Shown here: piece after piece, positions 1 to 8,796 of the stretch | Layout: each line of letters begins with the position of its first letter | Numbering within the stretch: the first letter of the stretch is position 1 | NCBI RefSeq assembly: GCF_040227235.1 | Contig: NZ_JBELNZ010000003.1 | Location: 62,001 to 126,000, forward strand | Source of the DNA: Parafrigoribacterium_A soli | Lineage (GTDB): Bacteria; Actinomycetota; Actinomycetes; Actinomycetales; Microbacteriaceae | Direction: 5' to 3' | Length of the DNA: 64,000 nucleotides | The notes under the pieces: generated by a model | Seen by the model: only the letters and a program-made list of their open reading frames with translations | Told to the model about the DNA's origin: nothing | The model's database searches: none | Translations under genes and position numbers: made by a program

Positions 1-40
1 CGGGAGATCGAGAGGGGACCAGAACAGGCAGAATGAGCGG

Positions 41-1267
41 ATGGAGACGAGCGAGTTGGTCGAGTTGCTGACTGCCGATGGTCTGCGGCTGCTCGATTCG
101 CTGCCGCCGTACGAGTCGACGACGGATGTGCTGCGCTCGGTCAGCGAGCTGCGCAAGGCCGGCCACTCGCCCGGCCTCGTCGCGAGCGTGCTCAGCCAGT
201 CGAAGCTGCGGGCGCGCGCATCCGGGAAATTCGGCCCTTTCGCCGGCCGCATGCTGTTCACCGAGGCGGGGCTTGAGCAGGCGACCAGACTGCGGGTGGC
301 CGCACTGCACGCGGGACGATTCCAGGCGGCCGGGCTGAGTCGCATCGCCGATCTCGGCTGCGGCATCGGGGCGGATGCGCTGGCCATGGCCGCGCTCGAC
401 CTCCAGGTCACCGCGGTGGAGATCGACGAGGTGACCGCGGCTATCGCCGCCTACAACCTGGCGCCGTGGCCGAATGCGGCCGTCGTGAACGCGGATGTCG
501 CCGCGTTCCGCCCGGACGGCAGCAGCCACGCAGACCCGCTCGACGCGATCCCGGAGGCTTTCGACGGCGTGTACCTCGACCCCGCCAGGCGCGCGGCCGG
601 CCATCAGCACAGCGCTCGCATCACCGATCCGGCCGACTTCTCCCCCTCGCTCGATTTCGCCTTCGCCCTCGCCGAGCGCGTTCCGACCGGCGTCAAGCTC
701 GGGCCAGGCGTGGATCGGGAGCTGATTCCGAGCGACGCGGAGGCGCAGTGGATCTCGGTGGACCACGAGGTCGTGGAGCTGGGACTCTGGTTCGGCGCGG
801 TCGCGAGGCCCCGCATCCGTCGTTCTGCTCTCGTGCTGGGAGATCACGGCACAGCCGAGCTCAGCGCCGATGCCGACAGCGAGGACGTGGAGACCGGCGA
901 GCTCGGCGAATACCTCTACGAGCCAGACGGTGCCGTGATCCGCGCGCGCCTGATCGGGGAACTCGGACGAAGGCTCGGCGCGTCGATGGTGAGCGACGGC
1001 ATCGCGTACCTGAGCTCCGGCACGGCGATCGAGACACCGTTCGCGAGCTGCTTCCGCGTTCTCGAGCAGTTTCCGTTCGACGAAAAGTTGCTGCGGCGCG
1101 AGCTGAGTGCGCGCGGCATCGGCAGGCTCGAGATCAAGAAACGGCGCGTGGATGTCGACCCGGCCCAGTTGCGCAAGCGCCTGTCCCCGAAGGGGCGCGC
1201 CTCAGCCACGCTCATCCTGACGCGTGTGGCGGGACGGCACGTGGCATTGCTGGCCGAGCGCGTCTGA
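41..1267 (+). CDS. class I SAM-dependent methyltransferase with THUMP-like C-terminus
   Basis: A 408-residue predicted methyltransferase. The SAM-binding motif I is visible as DLGCGIGAD at residues 104-112, with the acidic residue after strand 2 in TAVEID (Glu127). YLDPARR at 178-184 sits where class I enzymes carry motif IV. The last ~80 residues, rich in RLEIKKRR-type basic segments, resemble the THUMP-like domain attached to methyltransferases of this actinobacterial family, which suggests an RNA substrate, but no substrate can be named. The ATG at 41 is preceded by only a weak ribosome-binding site (gaatgagcgg). It stands alone on the plus strand and converges on the next gene across a strong hairpin. 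Confidence 0.8.
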   Translation: METSELVELLTADGLRLLDSLPPYESTTDVLRSVSELRKAGHSPGLVASVLSQSKLRARASGKFGPFAGRMLFTEAGLEQATRLRVAALHAGRFQAAGLSRIADLGCGIGADALAMAALDLQVTAVEIDEVTAAIAAYNLAPWPNAAVVNADVAAFRPDGSSHADPLDAIPEAFDGVYLDPARRAAGHQHSARITDPADFSPSLDFAFALAERVPTGVKLGPGVDRELIPSDAEAQWISVDHEVVELGLWFGAVARPRIRRSALVLGDHGTAELSADADSEDVETGELGEYLYEPDGAVIRARLIGELGRRLGASMVSDGIAYLSSGTAIETPFASCFRVLEQFPFDEKLLRRELSARGIGRLEIKKRRVDVDPAQLRKRLSPKGRASATLILTRVAGRHVALLAERV

Positions 1268-1315
1268 GCGCGTCTGAGCGAACGGCACCCACAAGCACGC
1301 GCACCCGAAAAACAT

Positions 1316-1344
1316 AGAGACCCGGGCCGATGGCCCGGGTCTCT
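1316..1344. terminator. bidirectional hairpin terminator
   Basis: A perfect 13-bp inverted repeat (agagacccgggcc / ggcccgggtctct) with a 3-base gat loop lies between the convergent methyltransferase gene and the downstream minus-strand membrane protein gene. It can fold on either strand, so it probably ends both transcripts. There is no long U tract on either side. Confidence 0.75.
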
Positions 1345-1359
1345 CCATTCAGTTCGAGA

Positions 1360-1707
1360 TCAGTACGAGTGGATCGATCCAGGTACCGACGCGAGGATCG
1401 CGATGCTCACAAAGAAGAGGATGAGCACGATCAGGCTGATGACGACGGCGACGAAACCGGCGATCACGCCGACGAGCCACATCCACTTCGGCGCGCCCGG
1501 TTCCTTGCCCTTGGCGATGAAACCGATGATGATCGCGGCGAGCGAGGCGAGGAAGCCGAGGATCGGCACCCAGCTGAAGACGAGGCCGGCGAGACCGAGG
1601 ATGAAGGACGTGAGGCTGAGGGTCTGCTTGGGGCCCGCGCCGGGAGTCGGGGCGCCGTAGGGTGAGGCCGGCGGCGGGGTGGGTGCAGCAGGAATCTGAT
1701 CGGACAT
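1360..1707 (-). CDS. small DUF4190-like membrane protein
   Basis: A 115-residue protein with a proline-rich cytoplasmic N-terminus (about 35 residues, PAPTPPPASPYG type) followed by two strongly hydrophobic segments, roughly residues 37-65 and 75-105. This is the layout of the actinobacterial DUF4190 family, whose function is unknown. I place the start at the ATG at 1707 (MSDQIPAAP), because GGAG sits 7-8 bases upstream; the open frame extends nine codons further to 1734 without a ribosome-binding site. Topology is inferred from hydrophobicity only. Confidence 0.7.
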   Translation of the reverse strand: MSDQIPAAPTPPPASPYGAPTPGAGPKQTLSLTSFILGLAGLVFSWVPILGFLASLAAIIIGFIAKGKEPGAPKWMWLVGVIAGFVAVVISLIVLILFFVSIAILASVPGSIHSY

Positions 1708-1807
1708 AGCGAACTCCAGGATCGTAGGGAACATACATTCGGCGATGCAATAGTGACAGCCACCCGAAGGGGTGTCAATCCACCCGCGGCCTGTGTCGAA
1801 AGGCCGT

Positions 1808-2851
1808 TCAGGCCTGAATTGCGGTCACCGGGAGGGTGGAGTCGGCCGGGAAGTCGAGCGCGGACGGCGGGTACCCCGCCTCCACGAGTTGGGCGGCGAG
1901 CGCCGCAATCATTGCGCCATTGTCGGTGCACAGCGACAGCGGCGGGATGCGCAGGTCGACGCCCGCGGCGGCGCACCGCTCTTCGGCCAGCTGGCGCAGT
2001 CGGGCGTTGGCAATGACTCCGCCGCCGAGCAGCAGGCGCGGCACCCCGAGGTCGGCGCAGGCCGCGAGAGCCTTGCTGAGGAGCACGTCGGCGACGGCCT
2101 CGCGGAAGCCGGCCGCGACATCCGCCATGGGCACTTCTTCGCCCGCGTCGCGCAGCTTCTCGACGTACCTGGCAACCGCCGTCTTCAGGCCCGAGAACGA
2201 GAAGTCGTAGCGGTGTTCGGCGAGGTCCTTGGGCTTTGAGAGCCCGCGTGGGAAACGGATGGCGGCGGGGTCGCCGCCGACCGCCGCGCGATCGATCTGC
2301 GGTCCGCCGGGGTAGGGCAGCCCAAGCAGTCTCGCGACCTTGTCGAAGGCCTCGCCCGCCGCGTCATCGATGGTCTCGCCGAGCAGTTCGACGTCGGAGA
2401 CGAGGTCGCGCACGAGAAGCAGCGAGGTGTGACCGCCGGAGACGAGGAGCGCGACCGTCGGATACTCGATCGGGCCGGCCGTCGAGAGCACGTCCGCGCC
2501 GACGTGGCCGACGAGGTGATTCACGGCGTAGAGAGGCTTGTCGAGTGCCACGGCGAGCGCCTTCGCAGCGCCAACACCCACCATGAGCGCGCCAGAGAGA
2601 CCGGGCCCGCTCGTCACGGCGATCGCGTCGAGCTGCTGCAGTGTCACGCCCGCCTCGGCGAGCGCAGCCTCGAGCGTCGGCGTCAGCGCCTCGAGGTGGG
2701 CCCGGGCGGCGATCTCAGGAACCACGCCGCCATAGCGAGCGTGTTCCTCCATGGATGACGCGATGACATTCGCGAGCAACTCGCGCCCCAGCACGATGCC
2801 CACTCCGGTCTCGTCGCAGCTCGTCTCGATGCCGAGCACGAGCGCACTCAT
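1808..2851 (-). CDS. tsaD: tRNA N6-adenosine threonylcarbamoyltransferase TsaD
   Basis: TsaD transfers the threonylcarbamoyl group from threonylcarbamoyl-AMP to A37 of ANN-decoding tRNAs (t6A synthesis), working with TsaB and TsaE in the cytoplasm. At 347 residues it has normal family length. It begins with the ASKHA fold signature GIETSCDET (residues 7-15) and carries HLVGH at 112-116, whose two histidines bind the metal, plus SGGHTSL near 138-144 and TDNGAMI near the C-terminus. Its ATG overlaps the rimI stop codon (ATGA), so tsaB-rimI-tsaD are read as one coupled unit. Confidence 0.97.
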   Translation of the reverse strand: MSALVLGIETSCDETGVGIVLGRELLANVIASSMEEHARYGGVVPEIAARAHLEALTPTLEAALAEAGVTLQQLDAIAVTSGPGLSGALMVGVGAAKALAVALDKPLYAVNHLVGHVGADVLSTAGPIEYPTVALLVSGGHTSLLLVRDLVSDVELLGETIDDAAGEAFDKVARLLGLPYPGGPQIDRAAVGGDPAAIRFPRGLSKPKDLAEHRYDFSFSGLKTAVARYVEKLRDAGEEVPMADVAAGFREAVADVLLSKALAACADLGVPRLLLGGGVIANARLRQLAEERCAAAGVDLRIPPLSLCTDNGAMIAALAAQLVEAGYPPSALDFPADSTLPVTAIQA

Positions 2852-3336
2852 GCGCCCACCGCGGGCCGCAACACGGGTTCGGGAATGTCGAGTTTCATCA
2901 CGATGGCGTCCACATTGTCTGGTTGGTAGTAGCCGGGCCGCTCGGCGATGGCAGCGAAGCCGAGGCTCTCGTAGAGCCGCTGGGCGCCGGCGTTATCGGC
3001 GCGCACCTCGAGGAACACCCGGCTGGCCCCGCGCGTCCGCGCCTCCGCGACGAGAGACCGGATGAACGTGCGACCGAGGCCGCCTCGCCTCGCGGATTCC
3101 GCCACGGCGATCGTCTGGATCTCGCCGTCGTGAGCGCCTCGCGGGGCGAGCAGTCCGGCGTAGCCGACGATGTTCGCATCGTCCAGCCGCTCGGCGACGA
3201 GATAGTAGGTGTGGGCGCTCGCAAGCTCGGAGCGCATGCTTTCGGGCGACCAGGCATCCGTGGTGAAGATGCTCGTCTCGAGCAGCATGATCGCGTCGAG
3301 ATCGGCGGGCGTTGCGCGTCGCAGCTGCCAGGTCAT
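2848..3336 (-). CDS. rimI: ribosomal protein S18-alanine N-acetyltransferase RimI
   Basis: A 162-residue GNAT acetyltransferase. The acetyl-CoA pyrophosphate-binding loop is RRGGLG at residues 83-88, followed by the typical FLEVRADNAGAQRLYESLGF segment of RimI enzymes (about 108-127). RimI acetylates the N-terminal alanine of ribosomal protein S18 in the proteobacterial model; actinobacterial homologues encoded next to tsaB and tsaD may act more broadly. Both ends overlap neighbours by ATGA: the start with the tsaB stop, the stop with the tsaD start. Confidence 0.93.
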   Translation of the reverse strand: MTWQLRRATPADLDAIMLLETSIFTTDAWSPESMRSELASAHTYYLVAERLDDANIVGYAGLLAPRGAHDGEIQTIAVAESARRGGLGRTFIRSLVAEARTRGASRVFLEVRADNAGAQRLYESLGFAAIAERPGYYQPDNVDAIVMKLDIPEPVLRPAVGA

Positions 3337-4082
3337 CCGGTCACCCGCTTCGGGCCCGCGGAGAGGGTGACGTCGGGCGAGCGCAGGTAAAGCGCATCTT
3401 TGCCGGCGAACGGGCGGCCGTGCAGGTACATGGCCTCGGCGAGCAGACCGAGGGATGCCGCGGAGACCAGGTTCCCTTCGACAAGCTCAGGGAACGAATG
3501 GGCCGCGGTCGCTGAGCCTGGGCTCACAGCGCCGGTTCCGAACGATTCGGAGAATCGGGCGGCCGTGCCGGTGGGGAGCGAAGCGGCGTCGCCGGCCCCG
3601 CGGTAACTCTCGAACCCCGGCACCTCGGTCGCGAGGTTCTCGGGGCGCGCGAGTCCCGGCCCCGACGCCCGCACCGGCAGCCCGAGCTCGTCGGCGCCGC
3701 TGTACGTGGACCAGTAGACCTCCCTGCGACGCGCATCCGTCACGACAAGCAGGGGACCGCTGTCCCCGGCGGCGTAGCGCTCGAAGGCGATCGCGTCGTG
3801 GCTCACGATCCGCACGACGGGCTTACCCGCGCCGAGCGCGAAGGCCTGCGCAGCCGCGATGCCGACCCGCAGTCCTGTGAACGGACCTGGCCCCATGCCC
3901 ACGGCTACACCGGATAGGGCGGTTACCGGGACATCCGCCTCTCTCAGGCACTCGGCGATCAACTCGCCAATGACTTCGGCATGCCGGCGCGTGTCGGCTT
4001 CTCCCCGTTCGGCGAGCACGCCGCGCTCACGGTCGACGACGGCGACACTCGTTCCAGCCGAGGTATCGATCGCGAGAAGCAC
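3333..4082 (-). CDS. tsaB: t6A biosynthesis protein TsaB, with a repeat-encoded internal insertion
   Basis: TsaB is the inactive ASKHA partner that scaffolds TsaD and TsaE in t6A synthesis. The N-terminus MLLAIDTSAGTSVAVVD and GMGPGPFTGLRVG near residues 67-79 are diagnostic. The GTG at 4082 is the start. At 249 residues it is longer than the usual ~200-220 of related proteins. The extra length maps to residues ~170-204, which are encoded by a composite dispersed palindromic repeat (3471-3576) that keeps the frame and yields FPELVEG-type sequence. The conserved ASKHA core lies before this insertion, so the protein is probably functional. Confidence 0.92.
   Translation of the reverse strand: MLLAIDTSAGTSVAVVDRERGVLAERGEADTRRHAEVIGELIAECLREADVPVTALSGVAVGMGPGPFTGLRVGIAAAQAFALGAGKPVVRIVSHDAIAFERYAAGDSGPLLVVTDARRREVYWSTYSGADELGLPVRASGPGLARPENLATEVPGFESYRGAGDAASLPTGTAARFSESFGTGAVSPGSATAAHSFPELVEGNLVSAASLGLLAEAMYLHGRPFAGKDALYLRSPDVTLSAGPKRVTG
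3471..3576. repeat. composite palindromic repeat inside tsaB
   Basis: Two adjoining palindromic units lie within the tsaB coding region. The first is gttccct / agggaac flanking tcgacaagctc (3471-3495); a near copy lies after rpoC (60547-60571, 2 mismatches in 25). The second (3508-3576) matches 9777-9845 in the coaA-glmM spacer at 65 of 69 positions by eye and includes the nested hairpin tccgaa-cga-ttcgga. The whole block is translated in frame in tsaB (about residues 170-204). Confidence 0.85.
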
Positions 4083-4153
4083 CCCTCAAGTATCCCCGCT
4101 CGCGCCGGTCGCCGCTGTCGCCCGGCGTCGGAAGGTGCTGCGAGGATGGCAGC

Positions 4154-4879
4154 ATGCGCGACGACCTCTTCCCGATCCGCGAGGTGACGTGCCCGCCGGG
4201 GTCCGAGCTCGACCGCTCGAGGTGGCCCTGCACGATCCCGGCGGTTCGCCAGCTTCTCGACGACGGTCTCGAACTCGGCCAGGCGACGATTCTCGTCGGG
4301 GAGAACGGATCGGGAAAGTCGACGCTCGTCGAGGCCATCGCGGGTGCCTTCGGTCTCTCGCCGGAGGGAGGCTCGACGGGCGCGCGCCTGTCCACCCGGC
4401 CGAGCGAGTCGGAGTTGCGGGAGCACGTGACCCTCGTGCGCAATGCCGGCGCCACGCGCCGCGGGTACTTCCTGCGAGGCGAGACCGCCCACGGTCTCTT
4501 CACCTATCTGGAGCAGAACCCGGGGCAGGGGCCGGAGCCCGTCTTCCACGAGCTTTCGCACGGCGAATCATTTCTGTCGCTCGTCGAGTCGAAGTTCCGG
4601 GGTGTGGGGTTCTGGGTGCTCGATGAGCCCGAGGCTGCGCTGTCGTTCAACGGATGCCTGCGGCTGGTGCGGATGCTCGCCGAGGCTCTCGAAGACGGCC
4701 GCTCGCAGGTGATCATGTCGACCCATTCGCCGGTGCTCGCCGCGCTGCCCGGCGCGACCATTCTCGAGGTCGGCGACTGGGGGTTCCGCCCGACGCCGTG
4801 GACGGAATCGGAACTCGTGATGAGCTGGCGCTCGTTCCTTGCCGCCCCGCAGCGGCACATCCGCGGCGGAGAGCGTTAG
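4154..4879 (+). CDS. small AAA family ATPase with ABC-type core
   Basis: A 241-residue stand-alone ABC-type ATPase with no membrane segment. Walker A is GENGSGKST (49-57), an ABC-signature-like LSHGES (134-139), Walker B FWVLDEPE (153-160) and an H-loop STHSP (189-193). Such proteins resemble the nucleotide-binding heads of RecF/SMC-like ATPases rather than transporters. The signature has His in place of the usual Gly of LSGGQ. The ATG follows GAGG at 8 bases. It lies opposite in strand between tsaB and tsaE and has no obvious partner here, so the function is unknown. Confidence 0.85.
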   Translation: MRDDLFPIREVTCPPGSELDRSRWPCTIPAVRQLLDDGLELGQATILVGENGSGKSTLVEAIAGAFGLSPEGGSTGARLSTRPSESELREHVTLVRNAGATRRGYFLRGETAHGLFTYLEQNPGQGPEPVFHELSHGESFLSLVESKFRGVGFWVLDEPEAALSFNGCLRLVRMLAEALEDGRSQVIMSTHSPVLAALPGATILEVGDWGFRPTPWTESELVMSWRSFLAAPQRHIRGGER

Positions 4880-4897
4880 AGAGAGCCGGGGCCTGCG

Positions 4898-5392
4898 TCA
4901 GGATGCGAAGGAGACGCCCGCCCAGCGAGCACCGTGAGCGGTGATCGTGACCTCCCGCGGCTCCGGCACATCGTCATCCGCTTCGTCAAACTCGGCCGGG
5001 GCGTCGCCGCCGGTCGGCCGCGCTATCGACAGCTCGAGCCAGTCCTCGGTGAGTCCGTCGAGCATCCCGGCCGCCCATTCCACGACGACGATGGATGCCG
5101 CATAGTCGATGTCGAGATCGTCCAGTTCCGCGGGGCTCGACAGCCGGTACGCGTCGACGTGCACGAGAGGTGGCTCCCCGGAGTCGCGCTGGTGGGTGCG
5201 CGCAAGCACGAAGGTGGGACTCGTCACCGTGCCGCGCACGCCGAGCGCGGCTCCGAGACCGCGGGTGAGCGTCGTCTTGCCGGCGCCGAGCTCTCCGTTG
5301 AGCGCGACCAGGTCACCGGCGCGCAGTTCGGCCGCAATGCGCGCCCCGAGCACCGCCATGTCTTCCGGCGTGGCGATCGTCATCGTGGTCAT
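4898..5392 (-). CDS. tsaE: t6A biosynthesis ATPase TsaE
   Basis: TsaE is the P-loop ATPase that resets the TsaB-TsaD complex during t6A synthesis. The Walker A motif GELGAGKT is at residues 33-40, and SPTFVL (about 60-65) and HVDAYRL are family motifs. The ATG at 5392 (MTTMTIATPED) overlaps the alr stop codon as ATGA, and I prefer it to the longer open frame from 5431, which would overlap alr by 43 bases. The product is 164 residues. The C-terminal tail includes an acidic DEADDD stretch. It is separated from tsaB by the opposite-strand ATPase gene. Confidence 0.94.
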   Translation of the reverse strand: MTTMTIATPEDMAVLGARIAAELRAGDLVALNGELGAGKTTLTRGLGAALGVRGTVTSPTFVLARTHQRDSGEPPLVHVDAYRLSSPAELDDLDIDYAASIVVVEWAAGMLDGLTEDWLELSIARPTGGDAPAEFDEADDDVPEPREVTITAHGARWAGVSFAS

Positions 5393-6507
5393 GAGCGGTA
5401 CCTGCGCTCGATGCGCCTGCCGAGCCTGCACACGATCTCGTGGTTGATGGTGCCCGCGGCGGCCGCCCAGTCGTCCACGCTCGGCACGCCGGTGGCCGGG
5501 TCGCCGAACAGCACGGCGCGGTCGCCCATGGCCACGACATCCGCGTCGGAGCCTAGGTCGAGCACGAACTGGTCCATCGCGATGCGACCAGCGACGCGGT
5601 AGGTGCTGCCATTGATCAACACGGGCGCGCTGCCGGATGCCGAGCGCGGAATCCCGTCACCGTAGCCGATCGGCACGAGCGCGAGAGTACTGTCGACCGC
5701 GGTGCGATAGGCGTAGTCATAGGAGATGCCCGAACCGGCCGGAACGTGCTTGACCGCGGCGATCTGAGCGGTCAGTTGCATCGCGGGGCGAAGGCCGAGC
5801 GCCACCGAGGTGACGTCGTCGAAGGGTGACAGTCCGTACATCCCGATGCCGAGTCGCACCATCGAGAAGCGTGCCTCGGGCCGTCGAAGCGTCGCCGCGG
5901 TCGACGCGATGTGCAGGAGCTCAGGCGTGAGGCCGGCGTCCCGGGCGAGCTCGATCGCCTGCTCGAAGGCCTCGACCTGCGCACGATCCTCGGCCTCACC
6001 CGCGTTCGCGAGGTGACTCCAGATGCCTCGCACCCGCAGCCGGCCGCGCCGTTCGTGATCCGCCGCGGCCTCGAACAGCTCTCGCCACTGCGGCCGGTCC
6101 GCGCCGTTGCGGCTCAGGCCGGTGTCGACCTTGAGATGAACCGAGGCGATGCCGGATGTCGCGGCCACCCGGTCAAGCTGCTCACGATAGCTGACACCGA
6201 TATCGATTCCCGCGGCGACCGCGCCCTCGAAGTCCTGCCCGGGAGGGTGCAGCCAGGCGAGCAGCGGGGCGTCGATGCCGGCGTCGCGAAGCTCGCCCGC
6301 CTCCGTGAGGTCGGCGACGCCGAGCCACTCCGCACCGCTGTCGAGCGCGGCGCGCGCAACGCGCACCGCTCCGTGTCCGTAGCCGTTCGACTTGACCACG
6401 GCCATGACGATCGCTCCACCGGCGGCCTCCCGCAACAACCGAACGTTGTGAGCGATGGCGCCGAGGTCAACGAGCGCCTCGCGGAACGGGCGTTGCTCGC
6501 CCGTCAC
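5389..6507 (-). CDS. alr: alanine racemase
   Basis: A PLP enzyme interconverting L- and D-alanine for peptidoglycan synthesis. The PLP lysine is Lys39 in VVKSNGYGHG (37-46), and the second catalytic base is the Tyr of GSGISYDYAYR (about Tyr263). At 372 residues it is full length with both the barrel and the C-terminal beta domain. The GTG start overlaps the acpS stop as GTGA, and its own stop overlaps tsaE, so acpS-alr-tsaE is one tightly coupled minus-strand unit. Confidence 0.96.
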   Translation of the reverse strand: MTGEQRPFREALVDLGAIAHNVRLLREAAGGAIVMAVVKSNGYGHGAVRVARAALDSGAEWLGVADLTEAGELRDAGIDAPLLAWLHPPGQDFEGAVAAGIDIGVSYREQLDRVAATSGIASVHLKVDTGLSRNGADRPQWRELFEAAADHERRGRLRVRGIWSHLANAGEAEDRAQVEAFEQAIELARDAGLTPELLHIASTAATLRRPEARFSMVRLGIGMYGLSPFDDVTSVALGLRPAMQLTAQIAAVKHVPAGSGISYDYAYRTAVDSTLALVPIGYGDGIPRSASGSAPVLINGSTYRVAGRIAMDQFVLDLGSDADVVAMGDRAVLFGDPATGVPSVDDWAAAAGTINHEIVCRLGRRIERRYRS

Positions 6508-6875
6508 GGCAGGCTCTCCGCGATCACGTAGGCGATCGCCACTCCGGCATCGTGGCTCATCGACAGGTGCATGGTCGTGATTCCGCGCTCGGCCACCACA
6601 TCCGCGAGCTCGCCCGTGATCGAAAACGACGGGTTTCGCTGTCCGTCCGAGACCACCTGGATGTCGTGCCAGTGCACCCCGGCGGCGCTTCCGAGCGCCT
6701 TGATGAGGGCCTCCTTCGCGCCGAAGCGCGCGGCCAGTGAACGCAACGGACGCTCACGATCGCCATCCATCCGTTCGCTCTCAGCGAACAGGCGCGGGAG
6801 GAGCTTGGGCGTGCGGTCGGCGGCTCGCTCGAACCTGGCGATGTCCACCACGTCAACCCCGATGCCGACGATCAC
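6504..6875 (-). CDS. acpS: holo-[acyl-carrier-protein] synthase AcpS
   Basis: AcpS transfers 4'-phosphopantetheine from CoA to acyl carrier protein. The 123-residue length is typical. The metal-binding Asp8 is in IGVDVVDI and the second ligand is Glu55 in GAKEALIKAL (52-61). The start is GTG at 6875, four bases after the glmS stop. Overlapping its 3' end with alr by GTGA, it is part of the glmS-acpS-alr-tsaE run that is common in actinobacteria. Confidence 0.95.
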   Translation of the reverse strand: MIVGIGVDVVDIARFERAADRTPKLLPRLFAESERMDGDRERPLRSLAARFGAKEALIKALGSAAGVHWHDIQVVSDGQRNPSFSITGELADVVAERGITTMHLSMSHDAGVAIAYVIAESLP

Positions 6876-6879
6876 CGCG

Positions 6880-8733
6880 TTACTCCACGGTCACGGACTT
6901 GGCCAGATTGCGCGGCTGGTCAACATCGAGGCCCTTGGCCGCCGCGAGCTCCATCGCGAAGATCTGCAGCGGCGCCACAGCAAGCAGTGGTTCGAACAGG
7001 GTGGAGGCGAGCGGGATCACGATCACCTCGTCGGCGTATGGCAGCACCGCGACGTCTCCCTGCTCTGCGATCGCGAGCACGCGAGCACCACGAGCACGAA
7101 TCTCCTGGATGTTCGAGACGACCTTCTTGTGCAGGGAGTCGGTGGCTCGCGGGCTCGGCACGATGACGAACACGGGCTGACCGGGCTCGATCAGCGCGAT
7201 CGGGCCGTGCTTCAACTCGCCGGCGGCGAAGCCCTCGGCGTGGATGTACGCGAGTTCCTTGAGCTTCAGGGCCCCCTCGAGCGCAACCGGATAGCCCGCG
7301 TGGCGACCGAGGAAGAGCACCGAGCGCGCGTCGGTCATCCACCCCGCGAGTTGCTTGATGGCGTCGTGCTGCTCGAGCACCGTCTCGAGCTGCGCGGGCA
7401 GGGCCTGCAGCTCGCCGGCCAGACCCGAGATCTCGCCCGCCGAAAGCGTGCCGCGCACGCTCGCCAAGTGCAGGCCGAGCAGGTACAACGCGGCTACCTG
7501 GGCGACGAACGCCTTGGTGGAGGCCACGGCGACTTCGGGCCCCGCGTGCGTGTAGATGACGGCATCGGACTCACGGGCGATCGTCGCACCCTGCGTGTTG
7601 CAGATCGAGAGCGTGCGCGCACCGCCGTCAATGGCGTACTTGACCGCCATCAACGTGTCCATGGTCTCGCCCGACTGGCTGATCGAGACGACGAGGGTGC
7701 GCGCGTCGATCACGGGGTCGCGGTAGCGGAACTCGTGCGAGAGCTCGACCTCCACGGGAATCCGTGCCCACTTCTCGATGGCGTACTTGCCGAGCATGCC
7801 GGAGTATGCGGCGGTTCCACAGCCCAGGATGACGACCCGGTCGATCTCGCGCAGCGCGTCGTCGAGGCCGTCGAGTTCGCTCAGCGTCACGGCGCCGTCC
7901 ACGACCCGGCCGAGCAACGTCTTCGCGATAGCCTCGGGCTCCTCGCTGATCTCCTTCGCCATGAAGCTCGACCAGCCGCCCTTCTCGGCGGCGGCGGCAT
8001 CCCAGTCCACGGTGAACTCTTCTGCGACGACGGGCACGCCGTCGAAGTCGGTGACGGTCACGGCATCCGCGGTGATGGTCACGATCTGGTCCTGGCCGAT
8101 CGCCACGCCGCGGCGGGTGTGCTCGACGAAGGCCGCGACATCCGAGCCGAGGAAGTTCTCGCCGTCGCCGAGCCCGATCACGAGCGGTGAATTGCGGCGT
8201 GCGCCGACCACCACACCGGGCTGGTCCTTGTGCAGCACGAGCAGGGTGAATGCGCCGTGCAGTCGGCCGACGACGTTGCGCAGGGCCTCCGACAGGTCGC
8301 CCGTCTTCTGGTATTCGAGGCCGACGAGCAGGGCCGCGACCTCGGTGTCGGTCTCGCTCGTGAACACGGTGTCGGGGTGCGCGGCGAGCAGTTCGGCCTT
8401 GAGCTCGGCGAAGTTCTCGATGATGCCGTTGTGGATGAGCGCGAGCTTGCCGTTGTCGCCGAGGTGCGGATGCGCGTTCTGGTCGTTCGGTCCGCCGTGC
8501 GTCGCCCAGCGGGTGTGCCCGATTCCCGTGCCGCCCTCGACGATCGGGGATGCCGCAAGATCGTCGGTGAGCACGTGAAGCTTGCCTGCACGCTTGCGCG
8601 TGTGCAGGCCGCCCTCGTCGTCGATGACGGCGATGCCGGCGGAGTCGTAACCGCGGTATTCGAGCCGGCGTAACCCGCCCAGGAGCACCTCGACGCTTCT
8701 GTTGGTTCCGACGTAGCCCACGATTCCACACAT
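6880..8733 (-). CDS. glmS: glutamine-fructose-6-phosphate aminotransferase (isomerizing)
   Basis: GlmS makes glucosamine-6-phosphate from fructose-6-phosphate and glutamine, the first committed step to UDP-GlcNAc. I place the start at the ATG at 8733 so that the mature protein begins with the catalytic Cys2 (MCGIVGYVG); the open frame runs 15 codons further upstream, which would bury this cysteine. It has an N-terminal Ntn amidotransferase domain and two SIS domains, and ends in LAKSVTVE, the conserved C-terminus. Length is 617 residues. It is divergent from coaA across about 63 bases. GlmM, the next pathway enzyme, is 1.1 kb beyond coaA. Confidence 0.97.
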   Translation of the reverse strand: MCGIVGYVGTNRSVEVLLGGLRRLEYRGYDSAGIAVIDDEGGLHTRKRAGKLHVLTDDLAASPIVEGGTGIGHTRWATHGGPNDQNAHPHLGDNGKLALIHNGIIENFAELKAELLAAHPDTVFTSETDTEVAALLVGLEYQKTGDLSEALRNVVGRLHGAFTLLVLHKDQPGVVVGARRNSPLVIGLGDGENFLGSDVAAFVEHTRRGVAIGQDQIVTITADAVTVTDFDGVPVVAEEFTVDWDAAAAEKGGWSSFMAKEISEEPEAIAKTLLGRVVDGAVTLSELDGLDDALREIDRVVILGCGTAAYSGMLGKYAIEKWARIPVEVELSHEFRYRDPVIDARTLVVSISQSGETMDTLMAVKYAIDGGARTLSICNTQGATIARESDAVIYTHAGPEVAVASTKAFVAQVAALYLLGLHLASVRGTLSAGEISGLAGELQALPAQLETVLEQHDAIKQLAGWMTDARSVLFLGRHAGYPVALEGALKLKELAYIHAEGFAAGELKHGPIALIEPGQPVFVIVPSPRATDSLHKKVVSNIQEIRARGARVLAIAEQGDVAVLPYADEVIVIPLASTLFEPLLAVAPLQIFAMELAAAKGLDVDQPRNLAKSVTVE

Positions 8734-8796
8734 GGAACAAGATTCTACGGGGCGAGCGTGCGGCGAGGCTGCGAGCACGCACTACGCTGGTGACCT

